A stretch of 64,000 bases of DNA, taken from the NCBI RefSeq assembly GCF_006438925.1, contig NZ_RCZA01000003.1, forward strand, positions 286,241 through 350,240, in the 5' to 3' direction. The translations under genes and the position numbers were made by a program. This DNA is from Pseudomonas mandelii. Lineage in GTDB: Bacteria > Pseudomonadota > Gammaproteobacteria > Pseudomonadales > Pseudomonadaceae. Of this stretch, positions 1 through 8,269 are shown piece by piece; position 1 is the stretch's first letter; each line of letters opens with the position of its first letter. The notes under the pieces are model-generated. The model saw only the letters and a program-made list of their open reading frames with translations, was not told the origin of the DNA and made no database searches.

Positions 1-559
1 GCTGCATGTGCAGAACACTGCCAACATTGTGCAGCAGGTCGCCCACTATGAAATTGATCTGGGTCTAATCGAAGGCGACTGCAGTCATCCGGACATCGAA
101 GTGCAGAGCTGGGTCGAGGATGAGCTGGTGGTGTTCTGCGCGCCCCAGCATCCACTGGCCAAGCGCGGCACGGCGACCATGGAAGAGCTGACCCATGAGG
201 CCTGGATTCTGCGGGAACAGGGCTCTGGCACGCGACTGACCTTTGACCAGGCCATGCGTCACCATCGCAGCTCGCTGAATATCCGGCTGGAGCTGGAACA
301 CACCGAAGCGATCAAGCGTGCGGTGGAGTCCGGGTTGGGGATTGGCTGTATTTCTCGCCTGGCACTGCGCGATGCCTTCCGCCGCGGCAGCCTGGTGCCC
401 GTAGAGACGCCGGATCTGGATCTGGCGCGGCAGTTCTATTTCATCTGGCACAAACAGAAATATCAGACGTCGGCGATGCGTGAATTCCTCGACCTGTGCC
501 GCGCTTTCACCGCAGGGGTTCAGCGCAGCGACGAGATCGTCCTGCCTACCATCGCTTAA
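1..559 (+). CDS. LysR-family transcriptional regulator, C-terminal part (cut by window edge)
   Basis: The reading frame is open from the first bases, so the N-terminal helix-turn-helix lies outside the window. The visible ~185 residues are a LysR effector-binding domain: IDLGLIEG near the start, then DELVVFCAPQHPLA, REQGSGTR and a C-terminal VESGLGIGCISRLAL segment, all typical of the CysB/YeiE-like fold that senses a small ligand. Its TAA overlaps the stop codon of dgkA on the other strand, so the two genes converge with no spacer. The ligand and targets cannot be told from this fragment. Confidence 0.85.
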   Translation, partial: LHVQNTANIVQQVAHYEIDLGLIEGDCSHPDIEVQSWVEDELVVFCAPQHPLAKRGTATMEELTHEAWILREQGSGTRLTFDQAMRHHRSSLNIRLELEHTEAIKRAVESGLGIGCISRLALRDAFRRGSLVPVETPDLDLARQFYFIWHKQKYQTSAMREFLDLCRAFTAGVQRSDEIVLPTIA

Positions 560-918
560 AGCAGGATGACCGCCCAGACCAGCGCGATCATGCTCAAGGC
601 TACGAACTGAGCGGCGCTGCCCATGTCCTTGGCGTTCTTGGACAGCGGGTGCAATTCAAGGGAAATGCGGTCGATGGCCGCTTCCACTGCCGAATTGAGC
701 AATTCGACAATCAACGCCAGGAGGCAGACTGCAATCAGCAACGCCTGCTCGACGCGACTGACGTTCAGGAAGAACGACAGCGGAATCAATATGACGTTGA
801 GCAACACCAGTTGCCGAAAGGCCGCTTCGCCGGTGAAGGCTGCGCGCAGACCGTCCAGCGAATAACCGGAGGCGTTGAGGATGCGTTTGAGGCCGGTTTG
901 GCCTTTGAAAGGTGACAT
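556..918 (-). CDS. dgkA: Diacylglycerol kinase
   Basis: DgkA is a small integral inner-membrane enzyme that phosphorylates diacylglycerol to phosphatidic acid, recycling the lipid released by osmoregulated glucan and LPS modification. The 120 residues match the usual length. An N-terminal amphipathic stretch is followed by three hydrophobic segments (about 33-53, 57-75 and 99-119), and the signature ELLNSAVEAAID containing the catalytic and metal-binding glutamates is intact. It lies 80 nt downstream of erdR on the same strand, so the two may be cotranscribed. This pairing is also seen in other pseudomonads. Confidence 0.95.
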   Translation of the reverse strand: MSPFKGQTGLKRILNASGYSLDGLRAAFTGEAAFRQLVLLNVILIPLSFFLNVSRVEQALLIAVCLLALIVELLNSAVEAAIDRISLELHPLSKNAKDMGSAAQFVALSMIALVWAVILL

Positions 919-998
919 AAAGTAGGTAACTGACCAAAAAATGAAGTAGGAAGGCTAGATTAAGCACAGTCAAAAAAGCGTGAACGCGCCGCGCCTGA

Positions 999-1646
999 TT
1001 AGCTCGAAATTGACTCAAGTTGTTGCAGAAGCAACGCTGCCTGGGTCCGGGTCCGCACATTCAGCTTGCGAAAAATCGCCGTCACGTGGGCCTTGATCGT
1101 CGCTTCGGAAACGCTCAGCTCGTAGGCAATCTGCTTATTCAACAGGCCTTCACAGACCATGGTCAGAACACGAAACTGCTGAGGCGTCAGACTCGCAAGG
1201 CCTTCGCTGGCGGCCTTCGCTTCGGCGGAAACGCTCACCGCCTCGAACGCCTGGGGCGGCCAGAACACATCACCATCAAGCACCGCGCGTACCGCTTTCT
1301 GGATGACACTCAGATCACTGGACTTGGGGATGAAGCCGCTGGCGCCGAATTCACGGGACTTGACCATGATCGAGGCTTCTTCCTGGGCTGACACCATGAC
1401 CACCGGAATCTGCGGATACTGACCGCGCAACAGCACCAGCCCTGAAAAACCGTAGGCCCCCGGCATGTTCAGATCCAGCAGCACCAGATCCCAGTCGGAC
1501 TTCTCGTCCAGACGGGTTTCCAGCTCGGCAATGCTTGCCACTTCCACCAGACGGACTTCCGGGCCCAGGCCCAGGGTCAACGCTTGATGCAGGGCGCTAC
1601 GAAAAAGAGGGTGGTCATCGGCAATCAGGATTTCGTATGTGGCCAT
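999..1646 (-). CDS. erdR: LuxR/NarL-type response regulator, ErdR-like
   Basis: A two-domain response regulator of 215 residues. The receiver domain (about 1-125) has the acidic pair near residue 10, the phospho-acceptor aspartate D58 in LVLLDLNMPG and the conserved lysine K108 in GFIPKSS. A C-terminal LuxR helix-turn-helix (about 150-212) contains LTPQQFRVLTMVCEGLLNKQIA and SEATIKAHV. Position beside dgkA and sequence style fit ErdR (PA3604), which in P. aeruginosa takes part in control of ethanol oxidation and acetate metabolism. No cognate kinase gene lies nearby. The ErdR name rests on synteny and is less certain than the family. Confidence 0.85.
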   Translation of the reverse strand: MATYEILIADDHPLFRSALHQALTLGLGPEVRLVEVASIAELETRLDEKSDWDLVLLDLNMPGAYGFSGLVLLRGQYPQIPVVMVSAQEEASIMVKSREFGASGFIPKSSDLSVIQKAVRAVLDGDVFWPPQAFEAVSVSAEAKAASEGLASLTPQQFRVLTMVCEGLLNKQIAYELSVSEATIKAHVTAIFRKLNVRTRTQAALLLQQLESISS

Positions 1647-1856
1647 TTTTCAAATGATCCTGTTTTTCAAACAACTCGAGGTACAGCCACGGAGCTGTAC
1701 CAACAGGGCACGTTCAACGCCAATCACGTGACTATCCACGTAAAGAATACGGCGTATCAAACTTTGGCCGCGCCCTAATCGGCGCCAAGCATGCCCAGCG
1801 AAGTCGGGGTGGTCAAGGTGCATGGCCAGTACAGTTCTTTGCAGTATGGGCGACAA

Positions 1857-2615
1857 TCAGCTCAAGGCAGGCGCAACGTTCTCAACGAAGGGCATCAGCT
1901 CGGCGTGTGCCGGTGTTGAAACATTCATTTCAAGCTGATGTTTGGCATCAAGGTAATGTTGGCTGAACACGTCGAAATAAGCGTCCAGTGCCGACGCTGC
2001 CTCGGTATCACCCGCCAGATCGAGACACAACGCCGCCACTTCAGCCGTGCATAAATGCTCGCTGCGGGTCGACCGGCGCAACCGGTACCGAGACAACTTC
2101 TCGGGCAACAGGCTCAGGATCGGAAGCCGATCAAAGTAGGGGCTTTTGCGGAAAATCTTCCTAGCTTCTGTCCAGGTGGCATCCAGCAGAATGAACAGCG
2201 GACGCTTCGAACTATCGGCATCGACGCTGTTGGTGACACGCTCGGGTTCGACGTACTCACCCGGAAACACCAGATAGGGCTGCCATTGCGGATCGGCCAG
2301 CAGCGCCAGCAATTGCTCATCAACCTCCGTACGCGACCAGATGAACGCATGGTTGTCGCGCACCACATCGGCGATCAGCCAACCGGTGTTGCTCGGTTTG
2401 AACACTTCCTTGTTGGTCATGATCAGGCACACGCCAGAACGGGCCTCGACCTGCGGGCGCCAGGCGCACAGGCAATGGCTCTCGATCACGCGGCAGGCTC
2501 GGCAACGCGGCGCCCTCCAGCCTCGGGCCTGAATCGGCTTGATGCCCTCTTCCTCTCGCTCATCGCGCAAGCGGGCTACTGCGTTTGCAGCAAAGCGCGG
2601 GGTTGCAGGGTTCAT
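1857..2615 (-). CDS. tapT: DTW-domain tRNA-uridine aminocarboxypropyltransferase
   Basis: DTW-domain proteins transfer the aminocarboxypropyl group of S-adenosylmethionine to uridine in the tRNA variable loop (acp3U47 for E. coli TapT/YfiP). The protein has a zinc-ribbon-like cysteine cluster CRACRVIESHCLC near the N-terminus, a central TNKEVFKPSNTG segment and the signature as DATWTEARK, the D-x-T-W form of the DTW motif. The ATG at 2615 is chosen over a TTG three codons upstream; neither has a strong ribosome-binding site. It stands alone, divergent from the exported protein gene to its right. The gene name is by family analogy. Confidence 0.8.
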   Translation of the reverse strand: MNPATPRFAANAVARLRDEREEEGIKPIQARGWRAPRCRACRVIESHCLCAWRPQVEARSGVCLIMTNKEVFKPSNTGWLIADVVRDNHAFIWSRTEVDEQLLALLADPQWQPYLVFPGEYVEPERVTNSVDADSSKRPLFILLDATWTEARKIFRKSPYFDRLPILSLLPEKLSRYRLRRSTRSEHLCTAEVAALCLDLAGDTEAASALDAYFDVFSQHYLDAKHQLEMNVSTPAHAELMPFVENVAPALS

Positions 2616-2804
2616 CGCAGGCAACGCCGGCAGGGGAAGAAAATCGACACGAAAAACACTCGGCAGGACAGAAAGTGGCGGCAGTTTATCAGAGCAGCCG
2701 GCGCAAGCCTGTACCGTCCAGGCCTCGTCCCCTATAATTCGCCGCCACTGAACGCACAGTCATGTGACGGGTCGAACCACCAGTCACTGAACCAGGAGAG
2801 TTTC

Positions 2805-3230
2805 ATGCTGCGCCTTATCGTTCCCACCGCTGCCATTTTGCTGGCGTCGTCCTTCAGCGCTCAGGCTGCTTCCTTGAGTGAGCAGAATCTCAACAGAGAG
2901 CTGCGAAACGTCGCCACACAAAGCAGTGTTGGTACTCCACGGGCGATCAACGAAGACATTCTTGATCAGGGCTACACCGTCGAAGGCAACACGCTGATCA
3001 ACCATCTAAGCGTACAAAGCAGCCACGCCAACAAGATGCGTGCCGACCCGAAAGCCGTGTATTTCCAGCTTGGCGCCTCTGTATGCAACAACCCATCGTT
3101 CCGCAAACTGATGGCCAAGGGCGCGGTCATGCGTTACGACTTCACTGAGGTGAAGACCAACCGCTCAGTCGGCTCCGCCAGCTATCAGGAATCGGACTGC
3201 CCGAAAGCGGCTCCGGCCAAGAAGAAGTAA
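2805..3230 (+). CDS. Exported protein of the PA3611 (quorum-sensing-regulated virulence factor) family
   Basis: A 141-residue protein with a clear Sec signal peptide: short positive start, then AAILLASSFSAQA with cleavage expected after AQA. The mature part is about 120 residues, has two cysteines (in VCNNPSF and SDCPK) that could form a disulfide, and ends in a lysine-rich tail. Sequence style and position (a few genes from recX-recA) match PA3611, described as a small secreted protein under quorum-sensing control. Its biochemical role is not known to me. The AGGAGAG ribosome-binding site at 2794-2800 fixes the start. Confidence 0.75.
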   Translation: MLRLIVPTAAILLASSFSAQAASLSEQNLNRELRNVATQSSVGTPRAINEDILDQGYTVEGNTLINHLSVQSSHANKMRADPKAVYFQLGASVCNNPSFRKLMAKGAVMRYDFTEVKTNRSVGSASYQESDCPKAAPAKKK

Positions 3231-3425
3231 TCATCGGGAAGTGGCGCGCCGCTGTTCATCCTCGGCGCGCAGTTCTGCCAACAACGCCTGCAAATAACGG
3301 GAACGTCGGTCGGCCCCCTCCAGACGCCGGCAGCACTCTTCCTCGAGACTCAAATGATTGGTCTCGGCTGACGATTTCAGTAATCGATACAGTTGCGTAT
3401 CGATCTCCAGAATGACTCTGGCCAT
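3231..3425 (-). CDS. Small ribbon-helix-helix-like hypothetical protein
   Basis: A 64-residue charged protein. Its N-terminal ARVILEIDTQLYRLL followed by a helical SLEEECCRRLEG stretch looks like the beta-strand plus two helices of Arc/FitA ribbon-helix-helix DNA-binding proteins; the C-terminal half is an Arg/Glu-rich helix. The ATG at 3425 is preceded by purine-rich repeated GGGAGGCGGGA. Its TGA directly abuts the stop of the PA3611-like gene on the other strand. No toxin partner is adjacent, so an antitoxin role is not supported. The family call is tentative; that it is a gene is likely from the ribosome-binding site and tight packing. Confidence 0.6.
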   Translation of the reverse strand: MARVILEIDTQLYRLLKSSAETNHLSLEEECCRRLEGADRRSRYLQALLAELRAEDEQRRATSR

Positions 3426-3799
3426 AGCTTCCCGCCTCCCGCCTCCCTGCACCTCGCCCTTGCTTGAGAGCGATAAAATCCTTGAACCGCTTGTGCCGTA
3501 CGTCCTCCTTTGACGCAAAGTTGTCGTGTCGTGCCTGTAATTTAGTAAATCAGACTGTAGGACACTCGCCTTGCGTTCAGACGAGCGGTGAAAGCACCTT
3601 GCAAATCGCCAATAAGCGGTTGCCAGGAAAGACTTTGCGGCGCAATGATCAAGTCAGCGAAAAACGCTATGTGGGTCTAGATTCATAGTGTTCACGTTTA
3701 CTTTTCAGGGCAGGAAAGGGGCTGCCCATTGCGCGTCTTGTTGTGCGAATGTTTCCTTCATCCAAGGGAAAAACAGAGCCTGTATGGAAGGAGAAGTTG
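3426..3799. other. Intergenic region, 374 nt, upstream of the LOG-family gene
   Basis: A divergent spacer between the small RHH-like gene and the LOG-family gene. The second half is purine-rich and ends in the AAGGAG ribosome-binding site at 3788-3793. I see no convincing sigma-70 promoter, hairpin terminator or repeat, although promoters for both flanking genes must lie here or close by. Confidence 0.4.
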
Positions 3800-4918
3800 A
3801 TGCCTTACCAACCGAATGACCTCCTGAGCCGTCATTTTGAAGAAAGCGGCCACGACCTCATCAGCAAGGTCGAAGAGCAACTCAACCTGGTTTCACCCAA
3901 CAGCCCGAACATCCCGATCTACCGCGACATGATCCTGACCGTGCTGCGCATGGCCCAGGAAGATCACAACCGCTGGAATGCCAAGATCACCCTGCAAGCC
4001 CTACGCGAACTGGAACATGCCTTTCGTGTGCTCGAACAGTTCAAGGGGCGACGCAAAGTCACCGTTTTCGGCTCGGCCCGAACACCTATAGAACATCCTC
4101 TGTACGGTCTGGCCCGGGAACTTGGCGCCGCGCTGGCGCGCTCAGACCTGATGGTCATCACCGGTGCCGGTGGTGGCATCATGGCCGCGGCCCACGAAGG
4201 TGCTGGCCTGGCACACAGCCTGGGATTCAATATCACCCTGCCCTTCGAGCAGCATGCGAATCCCACCGTGAATGGCACCACCAATCTGCTGCCCTTCCAC
4301 TTCTTCTTTACCCGCAAGCTGTTCTTCGTCAAGGAAGCAGATGCGCTGGTCCTGTGCCCTGGCGGTTTCGGTACCCTGGATGAAGCGCTGGAAGTGCTGA
4401 CACTCATCCAGACTGGCAAAAGCCCACTGGTGCCCGTGGTATTACTGGATGCTCCCGGCGGCAAGTTCTGGCAAGGCGCATTGGACTTCATTCACCATCA
4501 ACTGGAGGAAAATCGCTACATTCTGCCGACCGATATGAAACTCGTGAGTCTGGTCTACAGCGCGGAAGAGGCTGTGGAGCAGATCAACCAGTTCTACAGC
4601 AACTTCCACTCAAGCCGCTGGCTCAAGCATCAATTCGTGATCCGCATGAATCACAAGCTCAGCGACCAGGCGCTCGAACATATGCAGGAGGCATTTGCCG
4701 ACCTGTGTCTGAGCGATCATTTCCATCAACATGCCTACAGCGGAGAGGAACACGACGAACCGCAGTTCAGCCACCTGGCGCGACTCGCCTTCACTTTCAA
4801 CGCCCGTGATCATGGACGCCTGCGGGAACTGGTGGACTACATCAACCTGCCGGAAAACTGGGCGCAATCCCAACCCCAGGCACAACAGCGCTCGCGGGAA
4901 CAATCCAAGGTTACGTAG
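3800..4918 (+). CDS. LOG-family (TIGR00730) nucleotide 5'-monophosphate nucleosidase-like protein
   Basis: A 372-residue protein with a central Rossmann-like lysine-decarboxylase-like (LOG) domain. It has VFGSAR at the start of the fold, ITGAGGGIMAAAHEGA, and the signature PGGFGTLDEALEVLT that binds the phosphoribosyl group. Characterised members cleave nucleoside monophosphates (cytokinin-type or PpnN-like activity); true lysine decarboxylase activity is not expected. The long N- and C-terminal extensions resemble the larger PpnN-type proteins. The ATG at 3800 has AAGGAG seven nucleotides upstream and is preferred over a further-upstream GTG/ATG. It sits between the PA3611-like gene and recX, as in related genomes. 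Confidence 0.82.
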   Translation: MPYQPNDLLSRHFEESGHDLISKVEEQLNLVSPNSPNIPIYRDMILTVLRMAQEDHNRWNAKITLQALRELEHAFRVLEQFKGRRKVTVFGSARTPIEHPLYGLARELGAALARSDLMVITGAGGGIMAAAHEGAGLAHSLGFNITLPFEQHANPTVNGTTNLLPFHFFFTRKLFFVKEADALVLCPGGFGTLDEALEVLTLIQTGKSPLVPVVLLDAPGGKFWQGALDFIHHQLEENRYILPTDMKLVSLVYSAEEAVEQINQFYSNFHSSRWLKHQFVIRMNHKLSDQALEHMQEAFADLCLSDHFHQHAYSGEEHDEPQFSHLARLAFTFNARDHGRLRELVDYINLPENWAQSQPQAQQRSREQSKVT

Positions 4919-4920
4919 AT

Positions 4921-4955
4921 AAAAAAACGGCCCGCTATCGAAATAGCGAGCCGTT
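4921..4955. terminator. Bidirectional rho-independent terminator
   Basis: A stem pairs AACGGCCCGCTAT with ATAGCGAGCCGTT (one mismatch) around a CGAA loop, with an A-tract before it and TTT after it. It sits between the convergent LOG-family gene and recX and can serve both. Confidence 0.8.
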
Positions 4956-4959
4956 TCAG

Positions 4960-5427
4960 TCAATCGTCCATCCCTCGGCCGCTGAACAAGCGGCTGATCA
5001 TTTCCATGGAATATCCCCGATAACTCAGGAACCTGCCTTGTTTGGCACGTTCCCGGGCGTCTATCGGTAAATGCCCGGAAAACTTTCGCTGCCAGGTGTC
5101 TTCCAGTTGTTCCTGCCAGTTGATACCGCTCTCGCGTAAAGCGAGTTCGATGTCGGTACGTTGCAGGCCGCGCTGGCTCAACTCTTCACGAATACGCAAA
5201 GGGCCATAACCGGAACGGGAACGGTAGGAAACAAAGCTTTCGAGATAACGGGATTCGGACAGCAGGCCTTCTTCCGTCAAACGGTCGAGTGCCGTGTCGA
5301 TCATTTCAGGGAGGGCACCGCGTTGACGCAGTTTACGCGTCAACTCGACTCGACCGTGCTCGCGTCGCGCGAGCAGGTCCATTGCGGTTCGCCGCACCGC
5401 GACGAGTGTATCGAGTACGGCGGTCAT
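4960..5427 (-). CDS. recX: Regulatory protein RecX
   Basis: RecX binds inside the RecA filament groove and limits RecA ATPase and strand exchange. The 155 residues are of normal length, built from the three-helix RecX repeats, with the family segments [19 protein letters not shown] and [15 protein letters not shown]. It starts 8 nt after recA on the same strand, so it is expected to be expressed by read-through from the SOS-controlled recA promoter. Confidence 0.95.
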   Translation of the reverse strand: MTAVLDTLVAVRRTAMDLLARREHGRVELTRKLRQRGALPEMIDTALDRLTEEGLLSESRYLESFVSYRSRSGYGPLRIREELSQRGLQRTDIELALRESGINWQEQLEDTWQRKFSGHLPIDARERAKQGRFLSYRGYSMEMISRLFSGRGMDD

Positions 5428-5435
5428 CGGATCAA

Positions 5436-6488
5436 TCAGATATCAGCGTCAGCCAGGTCATCAGCAGTCTCTTTGACTGGCGATGCTTTGACGTCCGGCG
5501 CTGGGGTCAGCAGTTTGTCACGCAGCTGCTTCTCGAGCTTCGCGGCGATTTCCGGGTTGTCCGCCAGGAACTTGGCCGAGTTGGCCTTGCCCTGACCGAT
5601 CTTGGTGCCTTCATAGGCGTACCAGGCACCGGACTTCTCGACGAAACCGTGCAACACACCCAGGTCGATCATCTCGCCGTTGAGGTAGATGCCCTTGCCG
5701 TAAAGAATCTGGAACTCGGCCTGACGGAACGGCGAAGCTACCTTGTTCTTCACAACCTTGACGCGGGTTTCGCTACCGACAACCTCGTCACCTTCTTTCA
5801 CCGCGCCGGTACGGCGGATGTCCAGACGAACCGAAGCGTAGAACTTCAGCGCGTTACCACCGGTGGTGGTTTCCGGGCTGCCGAACATCACGCCGATTTT
5901 CATACGGATCTGGTTGATGAAGATAACCAGGCAGTTGGCGTTCTTGATGTTACCGGTGATTTTACGCAGGGCCTGGGACATCAGACGGGCTTGCAGGCCC
6001 ACGTGCATGTCACCCATTTCACCTTCGATTTCAGCCTTTGGAACCAGAGCTGCCACGGAGTCGACGATGATCACGTCAACGGCGTTGGAACGCACCAGCA
6101 TGTCGGTGATTTCCAGGGCTTGCTCGCCGGTGTCCGGCTGCGAAACCAGCAGGTCGTCGACGTTGACGCCCAGCTTGCCGGCGTATTCAGGGTCGAGGGC
6201 GTGTTCAGCATCGACGAACGCACAGGTCGCGCCAGCTTTTTGAGCCTGGGCGATCACCGACAGTGTCAGCGTGGTTTTACCGGAGGATTCAGGACCGTAG
6301 ATTTCAACGATACGGCCTTTTGGCAGACCGCCAATGCCGAGCGCGATGTCCAGACCCAGAGAGCCAGTGGAGATAGCCGGGATCGCCTGACGGTCCTGAT
6401 CGCCCATACGCATTACGGCACCCTTGCCGAATTGACGTTCGATCTGACCCAGGGCCGCAGCCAAGGCTTTCTTCTTGTTGTCGTCCAT
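5436..6488 (-). CDS. recA: Recombinase RecA
   Basis: RecA is the DNA strand-exchange ATPase and the co-protease that triggers self-cleavage of LexA and phage-type repressors. The 350-residue product has Walker A GPESSGKT, the Walker B region ([10 protein letters not shown]), loop L1/L2 segments and the acidic C-terminus. The ATG at 6488 (MDDNKKKAL) follows AGGACTTTA; an upstream GTG would add four unconserved residues. A LexA box lies ~40 nt upstream. Its neighbour, the prtR-like repressor gene at 11.4 kb, encodes a likely target of the RecA co-protease activity. Confidence 0.98.
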   Translation of the reverse strand: MDDNKKKALAAALGQIERQFGKGAVMRMGDQDRQAIPAISTGSLGLDIALGIGGLPKGRIVEIYGPESSGKTTLTLSVIAQAQKAGATCAFVDAEHALDPEYAGKLGVNVDDLLVSQPDTGEQALEITDMLVRSNAVDVIIVDSVAALVPKAEIEGEMGDMHVGLQARLMSQALRKITGNIKNANCLVIFINQIRMKIGVMFGSPETTTGGNALKFYASVRLDIRRTGAVKEGDEVVGSETRVKVVKNKVASPFRQAEFQILYGKGIYLNGEMIDLGVLHGFVEKSGAWYAYEGTKIGQGKANSAKFLADNPEIAAKLEKQLRDKLLTPAPDVKASPVKETADDLADADI

Positions 6489-6528
6489 TAAAGTCCTCAC
6501 GTAATCAATAAGGCCTGACGGCCAACAC

Positions 6529-6544
6529 CTGTATAAGTAGCCAG
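6529..6544 (-). promoter_or_regulatory. LexA (SOS) box of recA
   Basis: On the recA strand the site reads CTGGCTACTTATACAG, a CTG-N10-CAG palindrome close to the consensus CTGTATATATATACAG. It lies 41-56 nt upstream of the recA ATG, the place expected for an operator overlapping the recA promoter. Confidence 0.85.
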
Positions 6545-6571
6545 TATTATTCCACAGCGTTTCAGGATCGC

Positions 6572-7072
6572 CTACCCCTGATTTGAGATTTCTCCAGTGG
6601 CATGGTGCAGCAGCCCCTCTAGCGCGGCCTTCACCGTTTGTCGGCGGACCTCGTCACGGTTGCCGGGAAAGTGCTGCACCTCGCTGAACACCTGTTCGCC
6701 AACGCCCCAGGCCAGCCACACGGTGCCCACCGGCTTGCTCGGCGAACCGCCATCCGGTCCCGCCACACCGCTGACCGCCACGGCAAATCGCGCCCGGCTT
6801 TTCTCCTGCGCGCCGCGGACCATGGCCTCGACCACCTCGCGACTGACCGCCCCCACCGACGCAAACAACTCGACCGGGACATTCAATTGCTCGGTTTTCT
6901 GGCGATTGGAATAGGTGACATAACCAGCCTCGAACCATGCCGAACTCCCCGGAATCCGGGTGATCGCCTCGCTGATCCCGCCGCCGGTGCAGGACTCGGC
7001 GGCGGTGACATGGGCATTGAGAACCTGCATGCGCCTGCCAAGTTCAGCGGCCAGTTGGGTGATTTCTTTCAC
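6572..7072 (-). CDS. pncC: CinA-family C-terminal domain protein (nicotinamide-nucleotide amidase-like)
   Basis: A stand-alone CinA C-terminal domain (166 residues). Members such as E. coli PncC/YgaD hydrolyse nicotinamide mononucleotide to the nicotinate form in pyridine-nucleotide salvage. The core motifs [41 protein letters not shown] and KPVGTVW are intact; the N-terminal MoCF domain is absent, as usual in pseudomonads. I prefer the GTG at 7072 because AGGAG is six nucleotides before it; the ATG at 7078 overlaps that same AGGAG and would leave no spacing. It borders the tailocin remnant and marks one edge of the known cinA-mutS integration hotspot. Confidence 0.9.
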   Translation of the reverse strand: MKEITQLAAELGRRMQVLNAHVTAAESCTGGGISEAITRIPGSSAWFEAGYVTYSNRQKTEQLNVPVELFASVGAVSREVVEAMVRGAQEKSRARFAVAVSGVAGPDGGSPSKPVGTVWLAWGVGEQVFSEVQHFPGNRDEVRRQTVKAALEGLLHHATGEISNQG

Positions 7073-7152
7073 GGTCATCTCCTGAGCAAGCGGAATGAGA
7101 ACTACCGTACACGAGCGTAACGCGCTTGCAAGGCGCAGGATCGATCAAAATG

Positions 7153-7689
7153 TTAGCGAGCGAGGGCTCTGATATAAGCCTGACAGGCCTGCAACGCAAT
7201 CAGTCCGCGGTCCCCGGCGTCGGTGATGGCGACAATTCGTTGAGCATGCGCCGGGTCAAGTCGGGCGCGCGCTGCTCCATGATCCACGCGGCTGCCTCCG
7301 GAGGCGGATGGCACTGCACAGACAGAGGCATCGTCACGGGCATCGAGGAGGACTGACAAGCGCACATCAGCAGTGGCAAGACGATCGCGCAGGCGACCTT
7401 GATCACGTTGGGCATCGCTAAGCGCTCGGTAATGGGTGTGTTCACTGGTCGAAAGACGCTGCTCCAGTGCCAGACGCTTGTCCTGCTCGGTCTGTTGCTG
7501 CGTTGCGGCTGCCAGAGTCAGCTGATTCAGTGCCTCGGCGTGCAGCTTGGCTTGTTCCGCCAGTTGCCGGCCATACCGCCAATCCTGAAACTGCCAGGCC
7601 AGCGCCGCCGAGCCACCGCCCAACACAGCCAGAAACACAACAACGCCAATGACGCGGTAAGACATCGGCATCAAACCGAAGGCTGGCAT
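7153..7689 (-). CDS. Phage/tailocin lysis protein Rz (i-spanin)
   Basis: Inner-membrane spanin subunit that with Rz1 bridges to the outer membrane and completes lysis. The 178 residues show one N-terminal membrane segment (VIGVVVFLAVLGGGSAALAW) followed by a long charged, alanine/glutamine-rich coiled-coil helix (about residues 30-115), the typical i-spanin layout. The ATG at 7689 overlaps the endolysin end by 19 nt. A second lipoprotein gene (Rz1) is nested in another frame, strong support for the call. The frame appears intact, unlike the fibre genes upstream. Confidence 0.85.
   Translation of the reverse strand: MPAFGLMPMSYRVIGVVVFLAVLGGGSAALAWQFQDWRYGRQLAEQAKLHAEALNQLTLAAATQQQTEQDKRLALEQRLSTSEHTHYRALSDAQRDQGRLRDRLATADVRLSVLLDARDDASVCAVPSASGGSRVDHGAARARLDPAHAQRIVAITDAGDRGLIALQACQAYIRALAR
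7200..7415 (-). CDS. Embedded Rz1-like outer-membrane lipoprotein (o-spanin)
   Basis: A 71-residue frame lying wholly inside the Rz gene in a different reading frame. It begins with a lipoprotein signal (MPNVIKVACAIVLPLLMCAC, acylated cysteine probably the second one of CAC). A short proline-containing, polar tail follows, as in Rz1 proteins. An alternative GTG start ten codons upstream (7445) is possible. The nested Rz/Rz1 arrangement is characteristic of phage and tailocin lysis cassettes. Confidence 0.75.
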   Translation of the reverse strand: MPNVIKVACAIVLPLLMCACQSSSMPVTMPLSVQCHPPPEAAAWIMEQRAPDLTRRMLNELSPSPTPGTAD

Positions 7690-8234
7690 AACACCGCCCT
7701 CGCCCGCGCCCAGAGTTGAAGTCGATTCTGCAAACCGTTCAGACCGCCATTGATGCGGCGGGTGATGCTGTTGAACTGGTCGCGGTCGGCCAGTTCGTTG
7801 AAGCCATTTTGCTCCCAGAACCACGCGGCTGATTCGGCGGCCCATTGGGGTTGTTCCAGCAGTTCCGGCAGCGACAGAAGGCGTTCATCGCCAAACAAAT
7901 CGAGACTGCATAGGCGATAGTTGCTGTGGCCGGTGATTTGGATCAGGCCGCGCCCCCGATATTTTTGACCGTCGCCGTCGGGCTCCGGTGTATTTCCCAA
8001 GCGCGCAGCCAGTGCGCCAGTGTCGTACTGGCTCAAGTATTGATCGCTCCCCAACTCACGCACGTATTGCAACTGCCCCGATTCGTGACCGACTTGCGCA
8101 AGGAAGGCGGCGATACGTTTTGGGGTGTTGATGTTGCGGTGAGACATGGCTGTGTTCAGGGCGGAAATGAAAACGCCCGCTTGGGAGCGAGCGCTGGGCA
8201 TAACGATCTGTAGTTGTTGCTGCGTAACTGTCAT
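7671..8234 (-). CDS. Tailocin/phage endolysin, glycoside hydrolase 19 type
   Basis: A 187-residue GH19 (chitinase-like) lysozyme that cleaves peptidoglycan once the holin has opened the inner membrane. Family marks: RIAAFLAQVGHESGQL with the catalytic Glu, YRGRGLIQITGHSNY, and WAAESAAWFWEQNG. No signal peptide, consistent with holin-dependent release. The ATG at 8234 is taken because the sequence N-terminal to it is fibre-chaperone remnant in another frame. The frame is intact. In complete cinA-mutS tailocins this gene lies next to cinA, as here. Confidence 0.9.
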   Translation of the reverse strand: MTVTQQQLQIVMPSARSQAGVFISALNTAMSHRNINTPKRIAAFLAQVGHESGQLQYVRELGSDQYLSQYDTGALAARLGNTPEPDGDGQKYRGRGLIQITGHSNYRLCSLDLFGDERLLSLPELLEQPQWAAESAAWFWEQNGFNELADRDQFNSITRRINGGLNGLQNRLQLWARARAVLCQPSV

Positions 8235-8269
8235 ATAGCCCCCAGGCCCTGACGAGTGTCTGGTTCGTG

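Noticed and set aside
1650..1856. 68-codon minus-strand frame between erdR and the DTW-domain gene
   Set aside because: No ribosome-binding site, no family resemblance and odd composition. Best explained as a chance frame in the intergenic region.
3231..3425. Antitoxin of a toxin-antitoxin pair
   Set aside because: The RHH-like look would fit, but no small toxin gene lies next to it on the same strand.
3800..4918. Lysine decarboxylase
   Set aside because: Old annotations use this name, but the PGGxGTxxE motif marks the LOG/PpnN nucleosidase family, with no PLP-binding site.
5289..6491. 400-codon frame antisense to recA
   Set aside because: Shadow of recA; no ribosome-binding site or domain.
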